From assembly GCA_902635665.1 (NCBI GenBank), contig CACPOX010000002.1, forward strand, positions 62,001 to 126,000: a stretch of 64,000 nt of DNA, read 5' to 3'. This DNA is from an uncultured Pelagibacteraceae bacterium. GTDB lineage: Bacteria > Pseudomonadota > Alphaproteobacteria > Pelagibacterales > Pelagibacteraceae. A program made the position numbers and the translations under genes. Of this stretch, positions 33,652 to 44,221 are shown piece by piece. The notes under the pieces were generated by a model. The model searched no databases. It saw only the letters and a program-made list of their open reading frames with translations, and had not been told where the DNA came from. The stretch's first letter is position 1, and each line of letters starts with the position of its first letter.

Positions 33652-34385
33652 AATTAGATAAAAATTTTTTTTCAGAAAATATAAAAACTTTAATTTATGC
33701 ATTAATAATTGCAGTTATAATTAGATCGCTTTTAGTACAACCATTTTATATTCCATCCTCATCCATGGAACCTACTTTGTTAGTAGGTGATAGATTGTTT
33801 GTAACAAAATATACCTATGGTTATAGTAAGCATTCATTTCCTTTTAGCCCTCCAATATTAAACAAAAGAATTATGTTTAGCGCTCCAGAAAGGGGTGATG
33901 TGATTGTGTTTAAAACTCCCGCAGATAATAGAACAGACTACATTAAAAGATTAATTGGTTTGCCTGGTGATAAAATTCAGTTCATAGACTCTAATTTATA
34001 TTTAAATAATTCTGAAATTCTTAAATCTAAAATTAATAACAAAACTACTATTTTCTGCGGAGACAAAAGCATTGATGTTTATAGGTTTGAGGAAAAGCTT
34101 TCAAACGGAAAAAAGTTTCATACTGTTTATCTAAAAGATTATACCTATCAAAATTCTGATGTATTTACTGTACCAAAAGATCATTATTTCTTCTTAGGGG
34201 ACAACAGGGATTGTTCTAAAGATAGCAGATACTTAACTAGTGTAGGATATGTGCATAAAGATAATTTAGTAGGAAAAGCACAATTTATATTTTTTTCTTC
34301 TGATAAAAAAGTAGGAAGTTTTATAGAATTTTGGAAATGGCATAAGTCAATAAGATTTAATAGAACATTTAATAAAATTAATTAA
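33648..34385 (+). CDS. lepB: Signal peptidase I
   Basis: IPSSSMEPTLLVGDRLFVTKY, YIKRLIGLPGDKI, FLGDNRDCSKDSR. Confidence 0.97.
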   Translation: MKLDKNFFSENIKTLIYALIIAVIIRSLLVQPFYIPSSSMEPTLLVGDRLFVTKYTYGYSKHSFPFSPPILNKRIMFSAPERGDVIVFKTPADNRTDYIKRLIGLPGDKIQFIDSNLYLNNSEILKSKINNKTTIFCGDKSIDVYRFEEKLSNGKKFHTVYLKDYTYQNSDVFTVPKDHYFFLGDNRDCSKDSRYLTSVGYVHKDNLVGKAQFIFFSSDKKVGSFIEFWKWHKSIRFNRTFNKIN

Positions 34386-35053
34386 TGAAAATTAACTATC
34401 AGAGTTTAGAAAAAAAAATTGATTTAAAATTTAAAAATAAAGATCTACTTATTCAAGCCCTCACACATAAAAGCTTTAATCCAAATGAAAATAATGAAAA
34501 AATAGAGTTTCTTGGTGATAGAGTTCTTGGCTTGGTGATAGCAAAAAAGCTTTTAGAAATTTATCCTGAGGAAAAAGAAGGTATTCTTGATAAAAAATTT
34601 GCATCGTTAGTGAATAAAAAAAGCTGTTTGGATATAGCAAAAAAAATCAATTTATCTAGTTATGTTAAAACATTTAATCCTAACAATAAAAAAATAAAAA
34701 TTGAGGACAAAATTATATCTGATAGCTGTGAAGCATTAATTGGTGCTATTTATCTCGATAAAGGTTTTACAATTGTCGAAAAAACAATTTTAAACTTGTG
34801 GAAAGATCATATTGAAAAAAGTGTAGTTACAGAAATAGATGCAAAAACAAAGCTACAGGAACTTACTTTAAAAAACTTTAAAAAATTACCTACATATAAA
34901 TTAATTTCAAATACAGGTCCAAGACATAAACCTATATTCAAAGTTGGAGTAAAATTACCCAACACAAAATATTTTATAGCTACTGGAAAATCAAAGAAAG
35001 AAGCTGAACAAAATGCTGCAATAGAATGTTTGAAAAATACAAATAAAAAATGA
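34385..35053 (+). CDS. rnc: Ribonuclease III
   Basis: KIEFLGDRVLGLVIAKKL, dsRBD at C-terminus. Confidence 0.96.
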   Translation: MKINYQSLEKKIDLKFKNKDLLIQALTHKSFNPNENNEKIEFLGDRVLGLVIAKKLLEIYPEEKEGILDKKFASLVNKKSCLDIAKKINLSSYVKTFNPNNKKIKIEDKIISDSCEALIGAIYLDKGFTIVEKTILNLWKDHIEKSVVTEIDAKTKLQELTLKNFKKLPTYKLISNTGPRHKPIFKVGVKLPNTKYFIATGKSKKEAEQNAAIECLKNTNKK

Positions 35054-35730
35054 ATTGGTCAGACGAAGGATTTTTAATAAGTAAAACAAGATATAATGAA
35101 AATTCATTAATTGCTGAATTATTTACAAAAGAAAAAGGAAAGATATCTGGAATTATATTTGGTGGTACTTCAAAAAAAATTAAAAATTATCTTCAAATTG
35201 GCAACAAACTCCATGTTAATTACAATTCTAAAAATGAAAATAGAATAGGTTATTTTAAAATTGAAATTTTAAATGCCTATACTCCATTATATTTTGATCA
35301 CAAACAAAAGTTGTCTTGTATTACATCTGCAATGAATTTGATTAAAATATTAACAGCAGAGTCTCAATCTAATGATAAAGTTTATTTTATAATTCAAAAT
35401 TTATTTTTAATTTTAAAAGAAAAAGATTGGTTAAAAAAATATGTTTTTTGGGAATTAGAGTTACTTAAAATATTAGGATATGACTTAGTACTTGAAAATT
35501 TAGTTGAAAAATATTTAGAAGGTAACAAAACTGTATATTACGCTAGTTCTTTAAATGAAAAAAAATATGTACCTAATTTTTTGATTGAAAAAGATATAGA
35601 AGTTAATGATCTCGGCACTTTATTGAGCGGTTTGAAATTAGTAGGTGATTATTTGGATAAAACTATATTAAGACCAAATAATTTAAATTATCCAAATAGC
35701 AGGTTACTATTTTTAAATACGTTAAAATAA
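35050..35730 (+). CDS. recO: DNA repair protein RecO
   Basis: DEGFLISKTRYNENSLIAELFTKEKGKISGIIFGG. Confidence 0.88.
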   Translation: MNWSDEGFLISKTRYNENSLIAELFTKEKGKISGIIFGGTSKKIKNYLQIGNKLHVNYNSKNENRIGYFKIEILNAYTPLYFDHKQKLSCITSAMNLIKILTAESQSNDKVYFIIQNLFLILKEKDWLKKYVFWELELLKILGYDLVLENLVEKYLEGNKTVYYASSLNEKKYVPNFLIEKDIEVNDLGTLLSGLKLVGDYLDKTILRPNNLNYPNSRLLFLNTLK

Positions 35731-36720
35731 CTATTTTATTATTTTATCAATTCTATCAGCGTAATAACTTACTATAGCGTTGGCACCAGCTCTCTTAAAA
35801 GCAACTAAGCTTTCATATATAGCATCTTTATTAATTAATTTTTTCCTTATAGCTGTTTCAATTAAGCTGTATTCTCCTGATACTTGATAGGCAAATACAG
35901 GTAATTTAAATTTTTCTTTTATTGATTTTATTATGTCTAAGTAGGGCATACCTGGTTTAACCATTACCATATCTGCACCTTCTTTAATATCTAATGCAAC
36001 TTCTCTTAAAGCTTCATCAGAATTTCTATAATCCATCTGATAAGTTTTTTTGTTTCCTTTTAACGAGCCTTTAGAACCGACTGCATTTCTAAAAGGTCCA
36101 TAAAAGCTTGAAGCATATTTTGCAGCGTACGATAATATTTGAACGTTTTGGAATTTATTTTTATCTAAAGCTTTCCTTATTTTTCCTATTCTTCCATCCA
36201 TCATGTCTGATGGTGCAAGGACATCACAACCCATTTCAGCTTGTAGTAATGACTGATTGATCAAAACCTCAATTGTTTCGTCATTTAGTATAGTGCTAGA
36301 TTTGATTAAACCATCATGACCATGTGATGTGTAAGGATCTAAAGCTACATCGCACATTATACCGATTTGATTTTTGTATCTTTTTTTTATTTCTTGAATT
36401 GCCCTACAAACTAAATTTTTTTCATTAAGTGATTCTGTTCCCAATTCATCTTTGTGTGCATTTTGGGTTTTTGGAAATAGTGCAACCATTGGTATCTTTT
36501 TTTTTAATGCTCTATCTACAATTTGACTCAATCTATTTATAGTATACCTATATACTCCAGGCATAGATGAAATCGCTTGCCGCTTATTAATTCCGTCAAT
36601 CAAAAAAATAGGTAATATAAAGTCGTTTGGACTTAAAGTATTTTCTTGGATCAGTCTTCTTGACCAAGTTTCTTTTCTACTTCTTCTAAGTCTAAGACTG
36701 GGATATTTACCTATAATCAT
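35731..36720 (-). CDS. hemB: Delta-aminolevulinic acid dehydratase (porphobilinogen synthase)
   Basis: DVALDPYTSHGHDGLI, DMMDGRIGKIRKAL, MVKPGMPYLDII. Confidence 0.96.
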   Translation of the reverse strand: MIIGKYPSLRLRRSRKETWSRRLIQENTLSPNDFILPIFLIDGINKRQAISSMPGVYRYTINRLSQIVDRALKKKIPMVALFPKTQNAHKDELGTESLNEKNLVCRAIQEIKKRYKNQIGIMCDVALDPYTSHGHDGLIKSSTILNDETIEVLINQSLLQAEMGCDVLAPSDMMDGRIGKIRKALDKNKFQNVQILSYAAKYASSFYGPFRNAVGSKGSLKGNKKTYQMDYRNSDEALREVALDIKEGADMVMVKPGMPYLDIIKSIKEKFKLPVFAYQVSGEYSLIETAIRKKLINKDAIYESLVAFKRAGANAIVSYYADRIDKIIK

Positions 36721-36793
36721 GTTTTAATTTACTTTTAAATTGCGACAAATGTAATATACACATATACAAAAAAAAGGGTAGAAAGCAATCAAG

Positions 36794-37432
36794 ATGACAG
36801 TAGAAAATTCAAAAGTAATAGATTTAAATATTAAGAAAGAAGATAGAGTTTTAGACTTTAGCGATTTCCATAAACAAGAAATTAAATTTGATATAGAAAA
36901 ATTACAAGAGGCCTATCAGCAAATAGTAAAGATTAAAAAATTCGAAGACGCTGGTGTAACTCATTTTGGAGCGATATCATTAACCCAAATACCTGGTGAT
37001 CCAGACTCAATTAAAGGTAACAAGGCTAGGGGTGTATATTGGACAAAACCTGATAAATCAGGAAAAGAAGTAGTTAGAGATGAGTCTCTTGATGAGTCAC
37101 AATATTCAGAATTTATAAAAGATTATGAAAATACCTATTTTAAAGAAGTATATGATATTCTTTCATCCAAATATAAACTTGGAAGAATAAGAATTCTTTT
37201 AAAAGAACCAAGATCAACTTTAAGTTGGCACAGAGATCCTGAGCCAAGATTACATATACCTATAATTACTAACCCCGGCTGTATCATGGTTATTGATAAT
37301 GTTGCAAAGCATATGCCTGCTGATGGTTCTGTATGGATTACAAATAACACCAAATATCACAATGCATTTAATGGTGGAGAAGAAAATAGAATACACTTTG
37401 TTGCTTGTGTTTTAGATTACAAATTTAATTAA
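36794..37432 (+). CDS. Putative 2-oxoglutarate/Fe(II)-dependent oxygenase, Asp/Asn beta-hydroxylase-like
   Basis: TLSWHRDPEPRLHIPI (HxD) ... KYHNAFNGGEENRIHFVACV (distal H and R). Confidence 0.7.
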   Translation: MTVENSKVIDLNIKKEDRVLDFSDFHKQEIKFDIEKLQEAYQQIVKIKKFEDAGVTHFGAISLTQIPGDPDSIKGNKARGVYWTKPDKSGKEVVRDESLDESQYSEFIKDYENTYFKEVYDILSSKYKLGRIRILLKEPRSTLSWHRDPEPRLHIPIITNPGCIMVIDNVAKHMPADGSVWITNNTKYHNAFNGGEENRIHFVACVLDYKFN

Positions 37433-37433
37433 T

Positions 37434-37859
37434 TTGAAAAAAATATTTATTTCATCAGATCACGCAGGATTTAAATTAAAAGAAACAATTAAAGATTATT
37501 TAACAAATAAAAAAATGAAATTTGTGGACCTGGGTCCTAAAGATGATAACAGGGTCGATTATCCTGACTATGCACATAAAGTAGCTAGAAGAGTTAAGTT
37601 AAGTAAGAATAATGTTGGCATTTTAGTATGTGGATCTGGTACTGGTATGAATATTGCGGCAAATAAACATAAAAATATTCGCGCAGCACAATGTTTTAAT
37701 CTAAAATCAACAAAATTATCCAGATTGCATAACGATGCAAATATCATTACATTAGGGTCAAGGTTGATAACTAAAAAAAATGCTTTGAAATTTGTGAGTG
37801 TTTTTTTAGATACAAAATTTGATGGTGGTAGACACTTAAAAAGAATTAAAAAAATATAA
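37434..37859 (+). CDS. rpiB: Ribose-5-phosphate isomerase B
   Basis: [41 protein letters not shown] start. Confidence 0.94.
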   Translation: MKKIFISSDHAGFKLKETIKDYLTNKKMKFVDLGPKDDNRVDYPDYAHKVARRVKLSKNNVGILVCGSGTGMNIAANKHKNIRAAQCFNLKSTKLSRLHNDANIITLGSRLITKKNALKFVSVFLDTKFDGGRHLKRIKKI

Positions 37860-37861
37860 TT

Positions 37862-39169
37862 ATGTCGAGTGAAAAAAATTATTTAAATGATAGTTATAAG
37901 AGCTTCTTTGAGGATAGTTTGTCTGTAAAAGATCCAGAACTTTACAAAGCTATTAAAGATGAATTAATAAGACAACAACAACATATTGAGTTGATAGCCT
38001 CTGAAAACATAGTTTCACAAGCAGTATTAGAAGCTCAAGGTTCAGTTTTAACAAATAAGTATGCCGAAGGTTATCCTGGAAAAAGATACTACAACGGTTG
38101 TGAACATGTTGATGTTGCTGAAAACCTTGCCATTGATAGGTTAAAAAAATTATTTAATTGTAAATTTGCAAACGCACAACCACACTCAGGTGCTCAAGCA
38201 AATGGTGCAGTATTTTTAGCTTTGTTAAGTCCGGGTGATACTTTTATGGGAATGAGCTTAAATTCTGGAGGTCACATAACTCATGGATTAAAAATCTCAA
38301 TGTCTGGTAAGTGGTTTAATGCAGTAGGTTATGATGTTGATAAGGAATCTGAATTAATTGATTATGATAATGTTGAAAAGCTTGCATTAGAACATAAGCC
38401 TAAACTTATAATAGCAGGTGGAAGCGCTTATTCTAGAATAATTGATTTTAAAAGATTTAGAGAGATAGCGGATAAAGTTGGCGCATATTTAATGGTTGAT
38501 ATGGCGCACTTCTCAGGTTTAGTTGCAGGTAAAGGTTATCCTAATCCTTGTGACTATGCACATGTTGTTACCTCAACTACACATAAAGTATTTAGAAGTG
38601 CTAGAGGAGGTATAATTTTAACTAATTACGAAGATCTTGCTAAAAAATTTAATACAGCAGTCTTTCCTGGTTATCAAGGAGGACCTTTGATGCATATCAT
38701 TGCAGCTAAGGCAGCTGGATTTTTAGAGGCCTTACAGCCAGAATTTCAAGATTATATTAAATCTGTTATAGCAAATGCTAAGATACTTGCAGAAACTTTA
38801 AAAAATAATGGATTTAAAATTTATTCTGATGGAACAGATACTCATTTGATGTTGGTAGATTTAAGGCCTTATAATGTAAAAGGAAATTTTGCAGCTGAGA
38901 GTTTATCAAGAGCAAATATTACATGTAATAAAAATGGTATTCCTTTTGATACAGAAAAACCTATGATTACTTCAGGAATTAGATTAGGCACACAAGCAGC
39001 TACAACACGAGGTTTTGGATTAAGTGAGTTTAAAACAGTAGGTGAATTAATAACAAAAACTTTAAAAGGTTTATCTGAAAACCCATCAGATAACAGCAAA
39101 ATAGAAAACGAAGTAAAAAATGAAGTTATTTCTTTAACTTCTTCATTTCCGATATATAAGAACCTTTAG
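37862..39169 (+). CDS. glyA: Serine hydroxymethyltransferase
   Basis: [54 protein letters not shown]. Confidence 0.98.
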   Translation: MSSEKNYLNDSYKSFFEDSLSVKDPELYKAIKDELIRQQQHIELIASENIVSQAVLEAQGSVLTNKYAEGYPGKRYYNGCEHVDVAENLAIDRLKKLFNCKFANAQPHSGAQANGAVFLALLSPGDTFMGMSLNSGGHITHGLKISMSGKWFNAVGYDVDKESELIDYDNVEKLALEHKPKLIIAGGSAYSRIIDFKRFREIADKVGAYLMVDMAHFSGLVAGKGYPNPCDYAHVVTSTTHKVFRSARGGIILTNYEDLAKKFNTAVFPGYQGGPLMHIIAAKAAGFLEALQPEFQDYIKSVIANAKILAETLKNNGFKIYSDGTDTHLMLVDLRPYNVKGNFAAESLSRANITCNKNGIPFDTEKPMITSGIRLGTQAATTRGFGLSEFKTVGELITKTLKGLSENPSDNSKIENEVKNEVISLTSSFPIYKNL

Positions 39170-39172
39170 TAA

Positions 39173-39631
39173 ATGATTTGTCCGTGCGAAAAAAAAGGTG
39201 ATACATCTGTTGTAGACTCACGTCCAACAGAAGATGGTACCGCAATAAGAAGAAGAAGATTGTGTATTTGCGGTGAAAGATTTACTACATTTGAGAGAAT
39301 TCAATTTAGAGAATTGATGGTTGTTAAAAAAAATGGGAGAAAATCATCATTTGATCGCGATAAATTATCTAAATCTATTTACATAGCTCTAAAAAAAAGA
39401 CCAATAGATACGGCTACAATAGAAAAATTCATCAGTAAAATTTCAAGATCTCTTGAAGAACTTGGTCAAGGAGAGATATCAACAAACACAATTGGGACAA
39501 TGGTTATGGATGGATTAAAAGATTTAGACCCAGTTGGATATGTAAGATTTGCATCTGTATATAGAAACTTTAGAGAAGAAAAAGATTTCGTACAATTCGT
39601 GGACAAGCTTGATGTCTACAAAAAAAGATAA
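39173..39631 (+). CDS. nrdR: Transcriptional repressor NrdR
   Basis: MICPCEKKGDTSVVDSRPTEDGTAIRRRRLCICGERFTTFER + ATP-cone. Confidence 0.96.
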   Translation: MICPCEKKGDTSVVDSRPTEDGTAIRRRRLCICGERFTTFERIQFRELMVVKKNGRKSSFDRDKLSKSIYIALKKRPIDTATIEKFISKISRSLEELGQGEISTNTIGTMVMDGLKDLDPVGYVRFASVYRNFREEKDFVQFVDKLDVYKKR

Positions 39632-40715
39632 ATTTTCATCAAAAGATAAATTTTACATGGAATTAGCCTTAGACTTGGCTAAATCTCGTCATGGTCAGAC
39701 CGGATCAAATCCTTCCGTAGGCTGTGTTATTGTCAAAAATGATAAAATTATTTCCATAGGACAAACCTCGTTTAATGGAAGACCACACGCTGAATTTAAT
39801 GCGATTAAAAATAGTTTTGAGGAATTAGAAGGCTCAAAAATGTATGTTACTTTAGAACCATGCTGTCACAAAGGTTTAACACCACCATGTACAGATGCGA
39901 TAATAAAATCAAAAATTTCAGAAGTTATATATGCTGTTACCGATATAGATAAAAGAGTAAGAAATAAAAGTTTTAAAATTTTAAAGTCAAAAAAAATAAT
40001 TGTAAAAAAAGGTTTATTAAAAAGCAAAATTGAAAATTTTTATTTACCTTATTTTTTTAATAGAAAGAAAAAATTACCCTTCGTTACTGGCAAAATAGCT
40101 ATTTCAAAAAATAATATTATTTACAGCAAGAAACAGAAAAAGATTACAAATTCTTATTCAGATCAGTTTACACATATGTTGAGATATCAAAATGATAGTT
40201 TGATGATTACTCACAAAACACTAAATAAAGATAATCCAAAATTAAATTGTCGTTTGAAGGGTTTTGAAAAATTTTCTCCAAAAAGAATTATTTTAGACAA
40301 CAAGTTAAATTCTAAAACAAACAGTTATATAATTAAATCTTCTAATAACAAAAATACTGTAATTTTTTATAATAAAGCTGATAAATCAAAAATTATAAAA
40401 TTTAAAAGAAAAGGAATTCATTTAATTAAATCTCGAATTGATAGAAATAACAGATTTGACTTTAAATTAATTTTGAAAAAATTACATAATTATGGATGCA
40501 GAAATTTGTTAATTGAAGGGGGAGATATACTAACAAATTCACTGATTAAGGATAAAATTTTTAATAAATTTTATTTATATAAAAGTCCAAAAAACCTTTC
40601 TAAAAACTTCGAATATTTGAAATTTAGTAGTAAAAATATATTAAATCAAAAATATAAAACAAAAATTAATCTAAATCTCAATTTACGAAAAGACAGAATA
40701 ACACTATATAGTTAG
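39612..40715 (+). CDS. ribD: Bifunctional riboflavin biosynthesis deaminase/reductase (start at MSTKKDKFSS)
   Basis: GRPHAEFNAI, TLEPCCHKGLTPPCTDAI deaminase motif; C-terminal reductase. Confidence 0.94.
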   Translation: MSTKKDKFSSKDKFYMELALDLAKSRHGQTGSNPSVGCVIVKNDKIISIGQTSFNGRPHAEFNAIKNSFEELEGSKMYVTLEPCCHKGLTPPCTDAIIKSKISEVIYAVTDIDKRVRNKSFKILKSKKIIVKKGLLKSKIENFYLPYFFNRKKKLPFVTGKIAISKNNIIYSKKQKKITNSYSDQFTHMLRYQNDSLMITHKTLNKDNPKLNCRLKGFEKFSPKRIILDNKLNSKTNSYIIKSSNNKNTVIFYNKADKSKIIKFKRKGIHLIKSRIDRNNRFDFKLILKKLHNYGCRNLLIEGGDILTNSLIKDKIFNKFYLYKSPKNLSKNFEYLKFSSKNILNQKYKTKINLNLNLRKDRITLYS

Positions 40716-40720
40716 AAAAA

Positions 40721-41314
40721 ATGTTTAACGGTATAATTTATAACCAAGGTACTATTACTAAAATCATTAAAAGACCCAAAGGTCTAAACATTTTTGTAAA
40801 AAGTAATGTTAAAGTATCTAATAAAGATATGGGTTTGTCTGTTGCCTGTGACGGTGTTTGTCTAACTTTAATTTCATGTAAATCTAAAATTATGGAATTT
40901 TATCTTTCGAAAGAAACGATAATTCGTTCAAAATTCAAATTTTTAAAAATAAAAGATAAAATAAATTTAGAATTACCTTTAAAATATGGGACAAGAATTT
41001 CAGGACATATTTGTCAAGGACATGTTGATACTGTTGGTAAAGTATTAAGTATTAAAAAAATAGATAAATCATTTCTTTTTGACTTTGATTTACCTAAAAA
41101 AGAAAGAAAACACTTAATTGAAAAGGCATCAATCTGTGTAAATGGTATCTCTCTTACAATTTCAAAAGTGACTAAAAAAGGTTTCCAAATTTGGATTATC
41201 CCTCACACTTATAAGGAAACAAATTTATCAACTTTAAAAAAATCTAGTTTAGTCAATATAGAGATAGATATCTTGTCTAAATACGTTAGGAACTATTTCA
41301 ATGGAAAAAAATAA
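40721..41314 (+). CDS. ribE: Riboflavin synthase alpha chain
   Basis: MFNGIIYNQGTI, GTRISGHICQGHVDTVG, VNGISLTI. Confidence 0.94.
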   Translation: MFNGIIYNQGTITKIIKRPKGLNIFVKSNVKVSNKDMGLSVACDGVCLTLISCKSKIMEFYLSKETIIRSKFKFLKIKDKINLELPLKYGTRISGHICQGHVDTVGKVLSIKKIDKSFLFDFDLPKKERKHLIEKASICVNGISLTISKVTKKGFQIWIIPHTYKETNLSTLKKSSLVNIEIDILSKYVRNYFNGKK

Positions 41315-42401
41315 TTTTGCATCAATAGAGTCAATTATAAATGTAGCCAAAAAAGGCGGTATGTTTATTTTAGTAGATGATGAAAAAAGAGAAAATGAAG
41401 GAGATTTAGTTATTTCAACATCAGACTCAAATGCAAAGAACATTAATTTCATGGCAAAATACGGACGAGGTTTAATTTGTTTAGCACTTGATACCCTTCA
41501 AGCAAAAAGATTAAATTTATCTTTAATGTCTCCAGTAAATCAATCAAGAAATAAAACAGCTTTTACAATTTCTATTGAAGCAAAAAAAGGAATAACAACA
41601 GGTATATCTGCTAAAGATAGAGCAAGAACAATTAAAATTGCTTCTAAAAAAAATGCAAATAAAAATGAAATTGTTTCTCCTGGTCATGTGTTTCCAATTA
41701 TAGCGAAAGATGGTGGAGTGCTTGTTAGAGCAGGACATACAGAAGCCTCTGTTGATATATCTAAATTAGCAAAAAAAAATAACTCTGCTGTAATTTGTGA
41801 AATTATGAATGAAGATGGAACCATGTCTAGAGGTCAGGATTTATTCAATTTTGCAAAGAAACATAAATTAAAAATTGGAAAGATAGAGGACCTGATAGCA
41901 TATAGATTAAAAAAGGAAAAACTTATTAAACTTAAAAAGCAAAGCATGATTGATGTGAAAAATCAAAAATATAATATTAGAATTTATGAGAATCTTTTAG
42001 ATGGTTCAGAACATTTCGCATTAATAAAAGGTAAAATTAAAAAAAGTATAACTCCAAGAGTAAGAGTAATTTCATCTAATGTAGTACAAAACTATCTAAT
42101 AAATCAATCACTACCAAATTCATTTAACAAAACCTTAAATTATTTTAAAAAATATCAAAATTGTGTTTTAGTATTTATCAAAGACTCAAATTTAAAATCA
42201 GTAACTCAGACCTTAAAAGATTATAAAAACAAAGACTTTTATAAAAAGGGAAATGACAAGTTAATAAGAAACTATGGTATTGGAGCTCAAATTATAAAAG
42301 ACCTAAAAATCAAAAATATGATATTAATCACCAAATCACCAAAAAAAGTTATTGGTCTTGATGGTTATGGTATAAAAATTACAAAACAAGAATTAATTTG
42401 A
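41301..42401 (+). CDS. ribB: 3,4-dihydroxy-2-butanone 4-phosphate synthase fused to degenerate GTP cyclohydrolase II-like domain
   Basis: ILVDDEKRENEGDLVI, GHVFPIIAKDGGVLVRAGHTEASVD; C-terminal RNYGIGAQIIKDL retained. Confidence 0.92.
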   Translation: MEKNNFASIESIINVAKKGGMFILVDDEKRENEGDLVISTSDSNAKNINFMAKYGRGLICLALDTLQAKRLNLSLMSPVNQSRNKTAFTISIEAKKGITTGISAKDRARTIKIASKKNANKNEIVSPGHVFPIIAKDGGVLVRAGHTEASVDISKLAKKNNSAVICEIMNEDGTMSRGQDLFNFAKKHKLKIGKIEDLIAYRLKKEKLIKLKKQSMIDVKNQKYNIRIYENLLDGSEHFALIKGKIKKSITPRVRVISSNVVQNYLINQSLPNSFNKTLNYFKKYQNCVLVFIKDSNLKSVTQTLKDYKNKDFYKKGNDKLIRNYGIGAQIIKDLKIKNMILITKSPKKVIGLDGYGIKITKQELI

Positions 42402-42790
42402 TGAAAAAAAAATACCTAATCGTTGTAGCATATTATTATAAAGATATTGCCGAAGGCTTAATAAAAAGTGCTTTAAAAATAATTCCAAAAAATAATATAA
42501 TAAAAATTATTAAAGTACCTGGTGCTTTTGAAATTCCAGTTACAATCTCAAAAAATTTAAAAAAATACGACGGTTTTTTAGCCTTAGGTTGTGTAATCAA
42601 AGGTCAAACACCACACTTTGATTTTATTTCTCAAGCATCAACCGATGCCATAATGAAATTGTCTATAGATAGCAAAAAACCAATTGGAAATGGAATAATT
42701 ACCTGTCTTAATATGGCTCAAGCAAGAGCCAGAAAAAAAAAGGGTGCTGAAGCTGCAGAAGCTGTGATTTCAGTTTTGTCTCAAAAATGA
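42398..42790 (+). CDS. ribH: 6,7-dimethyl-8-ribityllumazine synthase
   Basis: VPGAFEIPVTISKNLKKYDGFLALGCVIKGQTPHFDFI. Confidence 0.95.
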   Translation: MMKKKYLIVVAYYYKDIAEGLIKSALKIIPKNNIIKIIKVPGAFEIPVTISKNLKKYDGFLALGCVIKGQTPHFDFISQASTDAIMKLSIDSKKPIGNGIITCLNMAQARARKKKGAEAAEAVISVLSQK

Positions 42791-43191
42791 GAACTCATTA
42801 TAATCCAAAAAATAACACTAGAGTTATAATTATCCAGAAATTATATGGGAAATTTTATAATGAAGATGATAATTTAGATTTTCCAAAACATAGATTTAAA
42901 AAATTTATTAAGGATATAGTTTTAGGAACAATAGAAAGAAATGATCTTATTTTAGATGAATTAAATAATAAATTAGGAGATGAATTTGTATTTGAAAAAT
43001 TAGATAAAGTTTTTCAAACTATTTTAAAAGCAGCAACTTATGAATTTATGTACAAACCAAATTTATCTATAAATATAATCATTAAAGAATATTTAAATTC
43101 ATCTAATTTTTTTCTTGAAGACTCACAAACAAAATATCTTAATGCTTTATTAGATAATATTGGAAAAAAATTAAGATCTAACAATGCATGA
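42787..43191 (+). CDS. nusB: Transcription antitermination factor NusB
   Basis: Size, position after ribH, LKAATYEFMYKPNLSINIIIKEYLN. Confidence 0.88.
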   Translation: MRTHYNPKNNTRVIIIQKLYGKFYNEDDNLDFPKHRFKKFIKDIVLGTIERNDLILDELNNKLGDEFVFEKLDKVFQTILKAATYEFMYKPNLSINIIIKEYLNSSNFFLEDSQTKYLNALLDNIGKKLRSNNA

Positions 43192-44143
43192 ATTTGATTT
43201 AATAAATAATTATTTTTTAAAAATAGCAAAAAAAAATAAATCTGCTCTTAATTTAAATGACGATGTTTTTTTTGATAAAAAGAGAGGCATTGTTATATCT
43301 GTAGATACGTACAATATTGGTACACATTTTTTTAATTTTAAATCTCCCGATCTTGTAATTAAAAAAATATTAAGATCGTCTATTTCTGATTTAATTTGCA
43401 AAGGTGTAAAACCAAAGTTTTATTTTATTTCTGGCTCAGGTAACAAAAAAACATTTACAAAAAATAATTTATATAAAATCCTAAAGTCGCTTAAATCAGA
43501 ACAAAATAAATTTAATATAGATTTATGTGGTGGCGACACAACTTTTTCAAACAACCTAAGTTTCACAATTACTTCGTTGGGATATTCGAATAAAATAATT
43601 TATCGTAATAAAGCTAAATTAAATGATGATATTTATGTTACTGGAAATTTGGGAGATAGTTATCTAGGACTTAAAGTATTAACTAATAAGGTTAAATTTA
43701 AAAATAAAGATAAATTATTCTTTATAAATAAATATTATAAACCAGATTTACCATTAAATTTAACAAAGTATTTATTAAAATTTGCTAATAGCTCTATTGA
43801 TATTTCAGATGGATTAATTAATGATTTATCAAAAATGATTAATAGACAAAATTTATCATTTAACTTATTTGAAAAAAAAATACCTGTTTCAACAAAATTG
43901 AGTAATTATATTAGAAATCAAAAATTAAATAAAATTAATCTAATTTCTAATGGAGATGATTATCAGGTGTTATTTACTGCAGGTATTAATAAATCTAGAA
44001 TCATTCAAAACGCATCTATAACAACAGGAATTAAAATAACTAAAATTGGTAAAATTGTATCTGGTAAACATAGATCATTAATAATTGATGAAAAAGGCAA
44101 GCAAATACTAGCTAAATCCAAAGGTTATATTCATCGGTTTTAG
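43184..44143 (+). CDS. thiL: Thiamine-monophosphate kinase
   Basis: NDDVFF, FYFISGSGNK, DLCGGDTTFSNNLSFTITSLGY, DISDGL motifs. Confidence 0.9.
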   Translation: MHEFDLINNYFLKIAKKNKSALNLNDDVFFDKKRGIVISVDTYNIGTHFFNFKSPDLVIKKILRSSISDLICKGVKPKFYFISGSGNKKTFTKNNLYKILKSLKSEQNKFNIDLCGGDTTFSNNLSFTITSLGYSNKIIYRNKAKLNDDIYVTGNLGDSYLGLKVLTNKVKFKNKDKLFFINKYYKPDLPLNLTKYLLKFANSSIDISDGLINDLSKMINRQNLSFNLFEKKIPVSTKLSNYIRNQKLNKINLISNGDDYQVLFTAGINKSRIIQNASITTGIKITKIGKIVSGKHRSLIIDEKGKQILAKSKGYIHRF

Positions 44144-44221
44144 AAGTTAATCGTTGTCTTTTCTATCTTTTTTTGTATTGTGCGGGCTTAAAAATTTAAC
44201 AACCAACAACTTAAGGTTAAT

